From assembly GCA_028274465.1 (NCBI GenBank), contig CM051455.1, forward strand, positions 115,915,547 through 115,979,546: a DNA stretch of 64,000 nucleotides, in the 5' to 3' direction. This DNA is from Plantago ovata (taxonomy: Eukaryota > Streptophyta > Magnoliopsida > Lamiales > Plantaginaceae). The notes under the pieces are model-generated. The model worked only from the letters and a program-made list of their open reading frames with translations. It was not told the origin of the DNA and searched no databases. Made by a program: the position numbers and the translations under genes. Positions 42,960 to 56,322 of this stretch are shown piece after piece. Position 1 is the stretch's first letter; each line of letters starts with the position of its first letter.

Positions 42960-44340
42960 TGATCTGATGGTGTTAGTTTGGAGCTTGGCATTGGTAGGAT
43001 GAGTATAGTACCTCGCATGCTTTATCATTTGCATTTGCACGTTTACTGCTTTCCTAGGATAGTTTTTGCATGTTTTATATGGAGTCTATTGCCGAATTTT
43101 TTGAACTTTTTTATTGGGTAGATCAACTAGCTATGCCATTAATCGTATGCTTCATTTCTATGAATTTGTTTGAGGTTTTTCTCGCTTGGCTTGTCGCATT
43201 TATGTATTGCACTTAGTTAAGCATGGTAGTCTCGACATCACTTAGTGGTGTTTTCTCTACTGCGGTTCACGAAGGCCTTTATAATAGGATGATGCATGTT
43301 AGGGTCTTATGGTTGTTTTCCCGAGTAATTATGTACCTAAGAGGCAACAAGTCTTCACCATGCTTTGAGATTTCTAAATGCCTAGGAAGGAGGTAGTGTG
43401 AGGTTGTGTGATCATTTGTTTATAACCTATTCTTCCGAATAGGTTTGGGGAGGGGGTTGCACCATCATTAGACTTGTTTCTGTTTTTCATTTCTTCGTAT
43501 CGTGAGTTTGTTTTTCCTTTTCCATAAATTTTGTACTCCAACCTATTCTTTCGAATAGGTTTGGGGAAGTCGTGTGAGTCTTTTTTCTTTTTGTTATGCT
43601 ACTGCTGGCTAGAAAAAATAAAAAAAAAGAAAGAAAAATTCCAGAAAAAAAGAGAAAAAGAAAAAAGAATCTGGAAAGAAAAAAAAGAAAAAAAAAAAAA
43701 AGAAGACCCCAAAAAAGCAAAGAAGGGTCCAAAAAATAAAGCCAAATAGCAGTTTAGCAAAGTTTGAGTCTTTTCCATTTTTCGTATTGTTCATAATCGT
43801 GTTTTTCTATTTTTTTTATCTTAAGTGTCATCTGTTCTAGACCACCCTCGTCCTGCCATTTAGGAAGTGGTGAATAGCTTAAGACTTTACTTGAGAGATG
43901 GGTAGAATAGGGGAGTGTTATCTTTTATAGGGAACCCTCCTTCGTTTGATGAGAGCCAGTACTGGTTCGACCTCTTTTGAGGAAAAGTCTTAACATGGTG
44001 AAACAGCAGTAAGTCCTCAGTTTCATAGGCACGGGGCAACCATTCGTATCTTAGCATGCATCATTATGTCGTCACTGACTAGGTCCAGGTAGAGAATGTT
44101 ACGAGAGACAATCTTGTCTTGACATAAGTGCTTATGTGGATGTGTATAAGTCAATCGAGGTATTCTTCAACCTATATTCATGCTTTGATTTATATGGTTT
44201 TTGTTCATATGTTATTTGGTAGATTCAGTAATTTAATTCATTTTATTTGGCATGAAACTCCATTTTGAGTCTTGCATGTTTTTTGTATTAGAGTCTAGCT
44301 TAGTTGCTTGAGGACAAGCAAAGGTTCGGTTTGGGGAGTT
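42960..44340 (+). repeat. Conserved 3' module of E4
   Basis: Two hairpins AACCTATTC-4 nt-GAATAGGTT lie at 43424-43445 and 43540-43561, each followed by TGGGGA. It has an A/G tract at about 43611-43745 and the GATGAGAGCCAGTA block. It ends CTTGAGGACAAGC, then GGTTTGGGGAGTT at the LTR border. Confidence 0.85.
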
Positions 44341-45617
44341 TGATGAATGTGTATTTTACACTTTCATTCGAGTCTTTTTCACCTAATTTAGCTATCCTCT
44401 ATGTTAATTTAGCTATATTTTAGTACATTTTATTAGAATAGTGTCACGTTTCCCTTTAGATTTTATTTTACAGGTTTTGGTTGAAATTCGGAGAATTACG
44501 GGCAATTATATTGAAGTCTACAAGGAATTGGTGTTCCAGAAGCCTATTTGGAGTATCTGAAGGTTTCCGGATAGGATTTGGAGTCTAGGGGTCGAATCTG
44601 GAGGTTAGAAGGCCATTAGAAGTCTGAAACCGAGTCCGAAAAGGCAAAGAAATCCAAAACCGCGTCTAAAACGCGGAAATTCCGCGTTTACACTGTGGGG
44701 CGAACCGCCCCAGCCAGGAGGCGAACCGCCGCGGGCAAAAATCAGGCCTATATATAGTTACGAGTTTTCTCTCCGAAAATCATATCTTTCCAAGCCTACT
44801 TTCTCACCTCTCTCTATAGTTTTAGGGAGGAACTTCTCGGGGCCTGTCCTGGGAGTTCCGTAGCTTAGGGGATACTTTTTCATAGCAGATTGGAGCGCGT
44901 AGGATCGCAATCATCCGGAGATTGACAACCTTCGGTAACTTTGTATCTTACAACTTTTATCTACTTATTTTATATTCTTTCAATATGTTTTATTCTATGA
45001 TTGCTATTGATTGCATGCACATTATGAGTAGATAAATTTATCGTTGGTGGTAGTATGTGAATTCTTAGCGAGGGAAGATAATCATGCTAATGGCTATATC
45101 GCGCATTATACTCCGTGTCATTGCTTTATTTCATTGATGAGTGGAAACCAAAATTCTCGTATGTTGTATTGATCATTATGCACACTTGGACACTTGTCGA
45201 CCAATCAGACCAAATTATCTTCGTAGTGTTGAATGATTACGGAACACAATAGGACGTTAGTTGTTGACGAGTCAGACCCATATTATCTTCGTAGTGCTTA
45301 ATACTTACAACAGGACCCAAGATTCATTCAAAGATCTCTATGCAAGACCGAGGAATTTATGCATGATTATCGACCCATTATGTTAAGAAGGACCATAATA
45401 TCACCAACCTCCATTATCTGCTTGAAAAACCCCCTATTGCTTTCTATTTGCTGTTTTATATTCTTAATTAGATTTGATAAAGCTAGTATAGTCCTGAGAG
45501 AACGACACTCGAGTCATTCTTCTACTACACTACGGTTTTCGTTGTAGTTGTGGATTGCCTTTGGCTAAATAACAAATACATTTGATTGAACCGGGACTGA
45601 CAAACTCGCGTTCATCA
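44341..45617 (+). repeat. E4 3' LTR (1277 bp)
   Basis: Partner of 37212-38747; it lacks the MITE. Palindromes at 44695-44737, TATA CTATATATAG just after. Confidence 0.95.
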
Positions 45618-46293
45618 CTTGACACCTACGTTCTCGCAAGTCAGGAAAGGGTCAGCTATATACTTGGAAGAAGAGTTATCAGGGTATGAGGTAACGAGTT
45701 CTGTAGTAAGGAGGATACCGAGGTTCGAAGATGGAGTGGGGATGAATCCGTTAAGCTTCATCAGGTCCTATGAGGAAGAAATAGCAAAAGTTCCGGCAAA
45801 GGGGTTCACCGAGGACCAATTATGCAGGAAATTATTTTCTTTTGCTCTGGGATATGAACCAAGGATTTGGATAGCAAGGTTAGCACCAGGATCACTGAGG
45901 ACCTGGAGCCAAGTAGTAGAGGAGTTCTTGGCGCATTTCATGCCTTACCATGAGACGATTGCACTGCGGAATCGGATCGAACACTTCAAGCAAGGAGAGT
46001 ACGAGTGGTTCTGTGACACCTATGAACGTTTTGAGCTGTATAAACGTGAGTGCCCCCATCACCGTTTCGACGACGGGGAGCTGATATGGTATTTTGTTGG
46101 TGGTCTTCGTGATGATGTTAGGCTTCAAGTGGATGGGATGTGTGGAGGATTAGAAGAATGTACAGTTGAAGAGGCGGAGAAGGTCTTTCAAAAATACACC
46201 AATGGATCTGCACAATCCGAGAAGATAATGTCGAGTCAAGTCACCAACGTGTATTCAAATCAGGGCGAAACTGACGGGTTATACGAAGGATAA
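45618..46293 (+). pseudogene. E5 gag region (fossil), resumed after E4
   Basis: Retrotransposon-gag-type protein: RIPRFEDGVGMNPLSFIRSY, LCRKLFSFALGYEPRIW, LAPGSLRTWSQVVEEFLAHF and a C-terminal KYTNGS helix. This gag differs clearly from that of E1/E2/E4 and is of the kind that accompanies an Athila pol. E4 interrupts its beginning. Broken. Confidence 0.8.
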
Positions 46294-46301
46294 ATCCGGC
46301 C

Positions 46302-48913
46302 ATGCAAGAGGTGATAAAGAAAGAAGTGATCAAGTTGCTAGATGCCGATATGATTTACCCCATTCCTGATAGTCGATGGGTGAGCCCGGTACATGTAGTT
46401 CCTAAGAAATCAGGAGTCACGGTGGAAGAGAATGAGAAGGGAGAGTTGGTACCGGTTAGGAAGACCACTGGATGGCGGATGTGCATTGACTATAGAAGAT
46501 TAAATGCCGCCACTAAGAAAGACCACTTCCCTTTAGCATTTATAGATGACATGCTAAACCGCCTTGCGGGGCGGAAATTCTATTGTTTTCTTGATGGTTT
46601 ATCAGGTTTCTACCAGTTCACTTGCCCATTCGGAACGTTTGCCTATAGGAGGATGCCGTTTGGACTATGCAACGCTCCCGCCACTTTTCAAAGGGGCATG
46701 CTTTCTGTTTTCTCTGATATGGTAACTAAGTTTGTTGAAGTTTTCATGGATGATTTTTCCCTTTTTGGTGATTCGTTTGATGAATGCTTGCAAAGATTAG
46801 ATCTTGTTTTGAAAAGGTGCATTGAATGCAATTTGACCTTAAGCTGGGAGAAAAGTCATTACATGGTAAGGGAAGGCATTGTTCTAGGACATGTAGTTTC
46901 TGAAAGAGGTATTGAGGTAGACAAGGCTAAGATCGAGATCATTGAAAAACTTCCCCCACCTACTTGTGTGAAAGAATTGCAATATTTTCTTGGCCATGTA
47001 GGGTTCCATAGGAGGTTTATTAAAGATTTTTCAAAAATTGCTAAACCTTTAAGTAGCTTGCTTGCAAAAGATGTGGTTTTCCATTTCTCTAATGAGTGCT
47101 TAGTTGCTTTTAATACCCTTAAGGAAAAGCTTGTTTCTGCCCCCATTGTCGTGCCGCCTGATTGGAATCTTCCTTTTGAGATTATGTGTGATGCTTCGAA
47201 TTTTGCTATGGGTGCTGTTTTATGCCAAAAAGTTGATAAGCAGTATCGTGTGATTTATTATGTTAGTAAGACTCTAGACTCCGCGCAAGTTAATTATACA
47301 ACTACTGAAAAGGAAATTTTGGCTGTTGTCTTTGCTTTACAAAAGTTTAGGTCTTATTTAATTGGTCATCCTGTGAATGTCCATACTGATCATGTTGCTT
47401 TGAGACATTTGATAGCTAAGCAAGATTCTAAGCCTAGATTAATCCGTTGGGTCCTTTTGCTGCAAGACTTTGATTTGTCCATTGTGGATAGAGCTGGTAG
47501 GGAGAATTTAGTAGCTGATCATTTATCTAGAATACCAAATATCCCTGTTGATTCGATACCCATCAATGAGGATCTCCCTGATGAGCACTTAATGAAGGCT
47601 AATGAAGAGCCATGGTATGCTGATATTGTGAACTATTTGGCTATGAATGTTTGCCCCACTAACTTTTCAGCCTCCGATAAGAGAGCTCTTGCCAAGCGTT
47701 GCAGGTCTTACATATGAGATGATCTGCATATATTCAAAGAAGGAGCTGATGGGATTCTAAGGAGATGCGTGCCACAAGAAGAGCAGCAAAGTGTGTTGAG
47801 TCATTGCCATGAGCTTAATTGTGGAGGACACTATAGTGGCTTGAAAACAGCTCGCAAGGTACTGCAAAAGGATTTTTCTAGCCAACAATATACCGAGATG
47901 CTCGACTTTTTGTGAAGAATTGTGACCCATGTCAACGAGGTGGTAATATTGGCAAGAAAGACGAAATGCCCCTTCAAGGGAATCTAGTGGTCGAACCTTT
48001 TGACGTATGGGGCATTGATTTCATGGGACCATTTCCATCAAGTGGAGGCTATGTATACATTCTTGTTGCGGTGGATTATGTGACTAAATGGGTAGAGGAA
48101 ATTCCTACAAAAACAAATGACGGCGCAGTTGTTATGAAGTTCTTGAAGGAGGTAATATTCTCTAGATTTGGGTGCCCTAGGACAATCATCAGTGATGGAG
48201 GGTCACACTTCGTCAATAGAACATTTGCCTCCCTTCTTAAGAGATACAGTGTCCACCATAGTGTCGCTACGCCATATCACCCACAGACATCGGGCCAAGT
48301 TGAAGTTAGCAACCGTCAAATTAAGAAGATCCTGGAGCGAATAGTGAAGCCTAGTAGGAAAGATTCGGCAGGAAAATTGAATGATGCACTTTGGGCATAC
48401 AGGACTAGCTACAAGACGGTGATTGGAACCACTCCGTACAAACTTATGTATGGGAAAGCATGTCATCTTCCCGTAGAACTAGAACACAAGGCATATTGGG
48501 CTATAAAAGCACTCAATCTTGATATGGAAAAAGCTGGCGAGGAATGATTGTTGCAACTAGATGAGCTTGATGAATTACGACTAGGTGCTTATGAAAATGC
48601 CAAGATCTACAACGAACGTACTAAGAAGTATCATGATCGTGGTATAGTACGTAAGGAATTGATTCCTGGGCAAAAAGCTTTGGTATTTAATTCTCGCCTT
48701 CGACTATTTTCTAGAAAGCTCCGTACTCGTTGGGATGGACCGTACGAAATTATCAAAGTTGCTCCCCATGGAGCTGTAGAACTCTTTGATCCAAAGACGG
48801 GCAATACCTTCAAGGTGAATGGCCAGCGAGTGAAGCCGTACTTCGAGATATCTAGTGATCAAAGGGAGGTTGATCACCTTGAGCTTACCCTTACCGCCTC
48901 CACTAAAGGTTAG
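46302..48913 (+). pseudogene. E5 pol: RT, RNase H, integrase (fossil)
   Basis: [47 protein letters not shown], and the catalytic box [10 protein letters not shown] near 46740-46765, an Athila-style variant of YVDD. RNase [19 protein letters not shown] near 47185 and [10 protein letters not shown] near 47380. Integrase: zinc-finger-end CDPCQRGG (about 47920); the core acidic residues in [18 protein letters not shown] and GQVEVSNRQ (48010-48310); [16 protein letters not shown]; and a GPY/F-type module RWDGPYEI near 48735. Domain order RT-RH-INT is Ty3/gypsy. This is the only pol with an Athila signature in the window. Broken in a few places. Confidence 0.9.
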
Positions 48914-49289
48914 TGTGTTTTGTTGTTTTGGGCATATCATTGTGTTGATTTTCGTGTGTTTTTGGTGATAAATAGGTCTCTAGATGATAATTTAGCATTT
49001 TCGGAGGGAACCCGATTTTCTCCTATTGTGTTGATTTTCAATAATAATATATTGCTTTATGAACCCGATTTTCTCCTATTGTGCTAAATTATCCACCTTT
49101 TTACCTCGTTTATCACCCGTTTTGTTTTCTCACGAGTTTGATTGAGTATTATAGGTCACTTATACAAGTATTAGCTCTCACCTTGAATCCACTTTCGATG
49201 TTCGAGACGAGCGATGACGTTCAGGTTTGGGGGGGGAGGTTATCGCTGGTTATCTCTATACTTGTTTTGCTTATGATAAACTCGTGAAA
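48914..49289 (+). other. E5 spacer after pol
   Basis: No ORF. A 23-bp direct repeat beginning GAACCCGATTTTCTCC occurs at 49008-49030 and 49061-49083. A polypurine-like GGTTTGGGGGGGGAGG follows at about 49225-49240. Confidence 0.6.
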
Positions 49290-50641
49290 TTTTTTTGTTT
49301 TTGTTTGCATTTGCATTTGCACGTTTACCGCTTTCTTAGTATTTAGTTGCATACACTACATTCATCCTAGTATAGTCTTGCATGTTTTATGTGGAGTTTG
49401 TTGCCAAATTTTTTGAACTTTTTTATTGGGTAGATTAACTAATTATGACATTAATCATATGCTTCATCTCTATGAATTTGTTTGAGGTTTTTCTCGCTTG
49501 GCTTGTCACATTTATGTTTGCACTTAGTTAAGCTTGGTAGTCTCGACATCACTTAGTGGTGTTCTCTCTACTGCGGTTCACGAAGGCCTTTATAATAGGA
49601 TGATGCACGTTAGGATCTAATGGTTGTTTTCCCGAGTAATTATGTACCTAAGAGGCAACAAGTCTTCACCTTGCTTTGAGATTGCTAAATGCCTAGGAAG
49701 GAGGTAGTGTGAGATTGTGTGATCCTTTGTTTGCAACCTATTCTTTCGAATAGGTTTGGGGAGGGGGTTACGCTATCATTAGACTTGTTTTTCAATTTTT
49801 GTGTGTTGTAAGTTTATTTTCCTTTTTCATAAAGTTTGTACTCCAACCTATTCTTTCGAATAGGTTTTGGGAGGTCGTTTGTGTGTCATTTTAATTTCTT
49901 TTTTGTGCTACTGCTGGCTAAAAAAAGGAAAAAAAAAAAAGAAAAAGAAACATTCCAGAAAAAAGAAAAAAACTGGAAAAGAAAAAAAAGAAAAAAAGAA
50001 AAGACGCAAAAAAAAGCAAGGAAGGGTCCAAAAAAGCCAAAAAGCAGTTTAGCAAAGTATTTGTCTCATTTTTCAATTCTTGTAATGTTCGTAATCGAGT
50101 TGTAATTTTTATCTTTTGTTTGTTTGAGTGTCATCTGTTCTAGACCACCCTCGTCCTGCCATTCAGGAAGTGGTGAATAGTTTAAGGCTTTGCTTGAGAG
50201 ATGGGTAGAATAGGGGAGTGTTATCTTTTTTAGGGAACCCTCCTTCGTTTGATGAGAGCCAGTATTGGTTAGACCTCTTTGAGGAAAAGTCTTAACTTGG
50301 TGAACAGTAGTAAGTCCTCAGTTTCATAGGCACGGGACAACCATTCGTATTTTAACATGTTTCATTACGTCGTCATCGACTAGGTCCATGTAGAGAATGT
50401 TACGAGAGACTATCTTGTTTGACATAAGTGCATATGTGATTGTGTATGAGTCAATCGAGGCATTCTTCAACCTATATCCATGTTATGATTTGTATGGTTT
50501 TTGTTCATAGGTTTTTTGATAGATTCAATAGATTAGTTCATTTGATTTGGCATGAGAGTCCATTTTTTGTGTTGCATTGTTTTTTGCATTAGAGTCTAGC
50601 TTAGTTGCTTGAGGACAAGCAAAGGTTCGGTTTGGCGAGTT
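49290..50641 (+). repeat. Conserved 3' module of the E3/E5 complex
   Basis: Hairpins at 49735-49756 and 49845-49866, A/G tract at about 49917-50045, and the GATGAGAGCCAGTA block at about 50245. It ends CTTGAGGACAAGC and leads into the LTR. It is closest to E2 and E4, although this complex carries a pol. Confidence 0.85.
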
Positions 50642-51360
50642 TGATGAACGTGTATTTTACACCTTCACTCGAATCTTTTGTCATCTATTTTTCTATCCTC
50701 TATGTTAATTTAGCTATATTATAGTGCATTTTATTAGAATAGTGTCACGTTTTACTTTTGTTTGCATTTTACAGGTTTTAGGTGAAAAACGTGGTTTTCC
50801 GGACAATTATATTGAAGAGAACGAAGAATCGGTGTTCCGATGATATTTTTGGAGTATCTAGAAGATTCCGGATGGGATTTGAAGTCTAGGGGTCGCGTTT
50901 GAAGGCTTAAAGGTCAATAGAAGGGAAAAACCGAGTTCGAAAAGGAAAAGAAATTCAAAAACGCGTAAAAAACGCATCTCTCGCCGACTGGAGCTCCCGG
51001 GCGATTCGCCTGGGATGTGGGGCGGTTCGCCCCACACCAGGCGGTTCGCCCGGTGTGTGGGGCGACTCGCCCCACGCTTGCCGAACTCCTATATATAGTT
51101 GCTGTTTCTCTACGTTTTTTCATACTTTCTCAGACCTTTTTTCATACCTTTCTCATTAGTTTTAGGTAGGAATTCTCCAGAGCCTGTTATGGAATTCTTA
51201 GCATAGGAGATAATTTTTCTTATCAATTTGGAGCTTGTGAGATCGCGAATCTTCGGAGATTGACAACCTGCGTCGGTAACATTGTATCTCATATTTTTCT
51301 ATTTATATTTATATCTTTCAACATGTTTTCATTCAATCTTGCTATGATTTCTGTTGATTG
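50642..51360 (+). repeat. Outer 3' LTR of E3, cut by Copia-2
   Basis: Same subtype as 34418-35588, with palindromes (50994-51078) and TATA CTATATATAG. It stops after CTGTTGATTG, exactly where Copia-2 starts; the rest would lie beyond Copia-2. Confidence 0.9.
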
Positions 51361-53290
<1,930 letters not shown>

Positions 53291-56237
53291 ATGTCCAACT
53301 TGGCATAGAGCCAATCACCTACGTGTCTAACACCTATGTTGTTGAAATGTCTAACATGTTTGTCAATGTTCAACACTTTGGTGAAAGGATCTGCCACATT
53401 TTCCTCAGTTGAAACTCGTTCTATAGATACTTCTCCTCTAGCTATCATCTCTCTAATTAGATGATACTTCCTAGGTACATGCTTATTCTTGTTAGTGGAT
53501 CTTGGTTCCTTTGCTTGTGCAACAGCGCCTTCGTTGTCGCAGTAGACCGTTATAGGACTACTATTAGGAACTACCCCTAGTTCCTTTAGGAATTCTGAAA
53601 TCCAGACAGCCTCCTTTGAGGCTTCTGCAGCAGCAATGTACTCGGATTCGGTCGTAGAATCAGCCAAGGTGGATTGCTTTGAACTCTTCCAAGTGACGGC
53701 TCCACCATTGAGTGTAAACACATACCCAGTTTGTGATTTGTAGCCGTCTGGGTCCGATTGGAAACCAGCATCGACATAACCACTCATTCGCAATTCTTGT
53801 TGTCCACCATATACCAGAAAGGAATCTTTAGTTCTTCTAAGATACTTAAGAATTGCTTTCACAGCTGTCCAATGTTTCATACCTGGATTCTGTTGGTGTC
53901 GACAAGTACAGCTAAGCGCATATGCCACATCTGGCCTTGTACAATTCATGGCATACATGATAGATCCAATAGCTGATGCATATGAGATTCTTTTCATGTG
54001 TTCGATTTCCTCATCTGTAGAAGGACTATCCTTCGTAGTGAGAGCAACGCCATGTCTAGCTGGTAAGAAACCTTTATTGGATCCATCCATATTAAAGTGT
54101 TTCACTATTTTGTCGACATATGTGGACTGTGACAACCCTAACAATCTTCGGGATCTATCCATATGGATTTTGATTCCAAGAATGTAACAGGCTTCACCTA
54201 AGTCTTTCATCGAGAAAGTCTTAGATAACCACTCCTTTGTGGATCGTAACATTTGGACATTGTTTCCCATGATTAATATGTCATCAACATATATAACCAT
54301 GAAAACAATTCCAGCATCGCTGCGTTTAACATAAACGCATGGATCTTCCGCACATCTGATGTAGTCAAACGATTTGACGGCCTCATCAAAGCGAATATTC
54401 CAACTCCTTGAGGCTTGCTTTAGTCCATAAATGGATCTCTTTAGCTTGCAAACTAATTTGGGATTTGACTTAGATGTAAAACCTTCAGGTTGTATCATAT
54501 ACACCTCTTCCTCGAGATTTCCGTTAAGGAAAGCAGTTTTCACATCCATTTACCAAATCTCATAATCATAGTATGCTGCTATAGCAGGTAAAATTCGAAT
54601 AGACTTAAGTTTGGCTACTGGTGAAAAAGTTTCGTCATAATCGATACCATATCGTTGACTATAACCTTTCGCCATCAGTCTAGCCTTGTATGTCTGTATG
54701 TTGCCATCAGCATCTGTTTTCCTCTTGAAAACCCATTTGCAACCGATAGGTCTAACCCCTTCTGGTGCATCAACCAAGTCCCATACTTGATTCTCATACA
54801 TTGAGTCTATTTCGGATTTCATGGCTTCTTGCCACCTTCTTGAATCAATGTCCAACATTGCTTCTTTGTAAGTCTTAGGGTCATCTTTGTGAGATAAGTC
54901 AAGTTCAAACTTGTCATCCTCCAAGAGTAAACTAATCTTCTTGGAAGCTCTCACTTCTAACCTTTTAGACCGACGGAGTGCGGGTTTGTTTGGTTGTACT
55001 GGTTGTATATTCTGATTGTGAGATGGTTCAACTTGTTCAATCTGTTGAACAGTTGAAGGCGGGTCAGATGCAACAGTTGCACGTGGTTCAGGTGCAACGG
55101 TTGCAACTGTATCCTGGGGAGTTGGTTCCGACATGACCTGTTGAACCGTTCCAGTCGGTTCAGTCAATGTCGGCTCGGTAGGGGCATTTTGGGAATTAGT
55201 CAAATTTCCTAAAATGCTCCCACTGGCTGGCAGATATCTTCCTAGAGATGTGCTCGGCCATAAGATCCTCCTTGAGCTCCCACTGAATCATTGTCATAAC
55301 TATTTGACAATTCATTAACCTCAATGTTATTTTCTTGTTCTTGGATTTCCTCGAGTTCTATCTCATTTCTACTATGTTGCTTGAAGACATAATCATCTTC
55401 CAGAAAGGCAGCCTGTCTGGAAACAATGATGTTATGTTCCTCAGGCAGATAGAAGAAGTAACCCTTGGTTTCCTTAGGATATCCAATAAAATAACATTTC
55501 TCACTTTTGGGTTCCAGTTTCCCTGCGAGCATTATTTTCACATATGCTGGACAACCCCAGGCATGCATATGTGAAAGACTTGGCTTCTTGTCATACCATA
55601 ACTCATATGGTGTTTTCTCGACTGATTTGGATGGAACCCTATTCAGAATATAGATTGAGTCTAGTAACGCGTATCCCCATAAGAAGATTGGAAGAGTTGT
55701 GAAATTCATCATGGATCTTACCATGTCTAACAAAGTTCGATTTCTCCTCTCAGAAACACCATTCATTTGTGGTGTTCCTGGTGGAGTCCATTGTGATTGA
55801 ATTCCATTAAGCTTTAAGTAATCCAAGAATTCCTTACTTAAGTATTCTCCTCCTCGATCTGATCGAAGAGTCTTAATACTTCTTTCAAGTTGTTTCTCTA
55901 CTTCAACCTTATATTCTTTGAATTTCTCAAAAGCTTCAGATTTGTGTTCCATAAGATACACATAGCCAAATCTAGAGAAATCATCGGTAAAGGTTATGAA
56001 GTAAGAATACCCACCCCTAGCTTGAGTTTTAAAAGGTCCACACACATCAGAGTGAACTAACTCAAGTACTTGTTTAGCACGAGTACCTTTTCCGGAAAAA
56101 GGTTTCTTGATCATTTTTCCTTTAAGACATGATTCACAATTCCCATATGATTCAAAATCAAATGGTGCTAAATAGTCTAACTTTCTTAACCTTGCAATTC
56201 TTGTCTCATTAATGTGACCAAGTCTACAATGCCACAA
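53291..56237 (-). pseudogene. Copia-2 pol: integrase, RT, RNase H (fossil)
   Basis: Read leftwards. Pre-integrase CRLGHINETRIARLRKLDYL near 56175-56235. Integrase core with HSDVCGPF, FTDDFSRFG, SDRGGEYLSKEF and QMNGVSERRNRTLLDMVRSM (about 55690-56060). RT with IGCKWVFKRKTDADG (about 54700-54750), FLNGNLEEEVYMIQPEGF and the catalytic YVDDILIMG near 54270-54300. RNase H with NCTRPDVAYALS, TTESEYIAAAEASKEAVWIS and a NKHVPRKYHLIRE tail. Broken in a few places but most of the length reads through. Confidence 0.92.
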
Positions 56238-56322
56238 GTAAGTGATTTTGAATTATCAAGCTTTGGTCGTTTGTTTTGTATATGAAATTAATTATGTCTA
56301 CATTCAAGTAAGTACAAACCAT

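Larger units (their letters stand above)
37212..45617 (+). mobile_element. E4: complete Athila-like element without pol, inside E5 gag
   Basis: A perfect 5-bp duplication CTTGA flanks it (37207-37211 and 45618-45622). The 5' LTR is 1536 bp including a 259-bp MITE insertion (257 bp plus the duplicated TA); without that it is 1277 bp, exactly the 3' LTR length. About 15 base differences between the LTRs were counted by eye, so it is younger than E2. It has the gag-protease, palindromes, intron-like leader and 3' module as in E1 and E2. Coding parts are broken. Confidence 0.95.
34418..51360 (+). mobile_element. E3/E5: Athila complex with pol, carrying E4 inside
   Basis: The outer 5' LTR (34418-35588) and the outer 3' LTR (50642-51360, cut by Copia-2) are the same subtype. 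Between them lie a second LTR of another subtype (35796-36959), a gag into which E4 inserted, an Athila-type pol, and the shared 3' module. The block is therefore a mosaic or nested pair (E5 within E3) rather than one simple element. Broken in many places. Confidence 0.75.
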
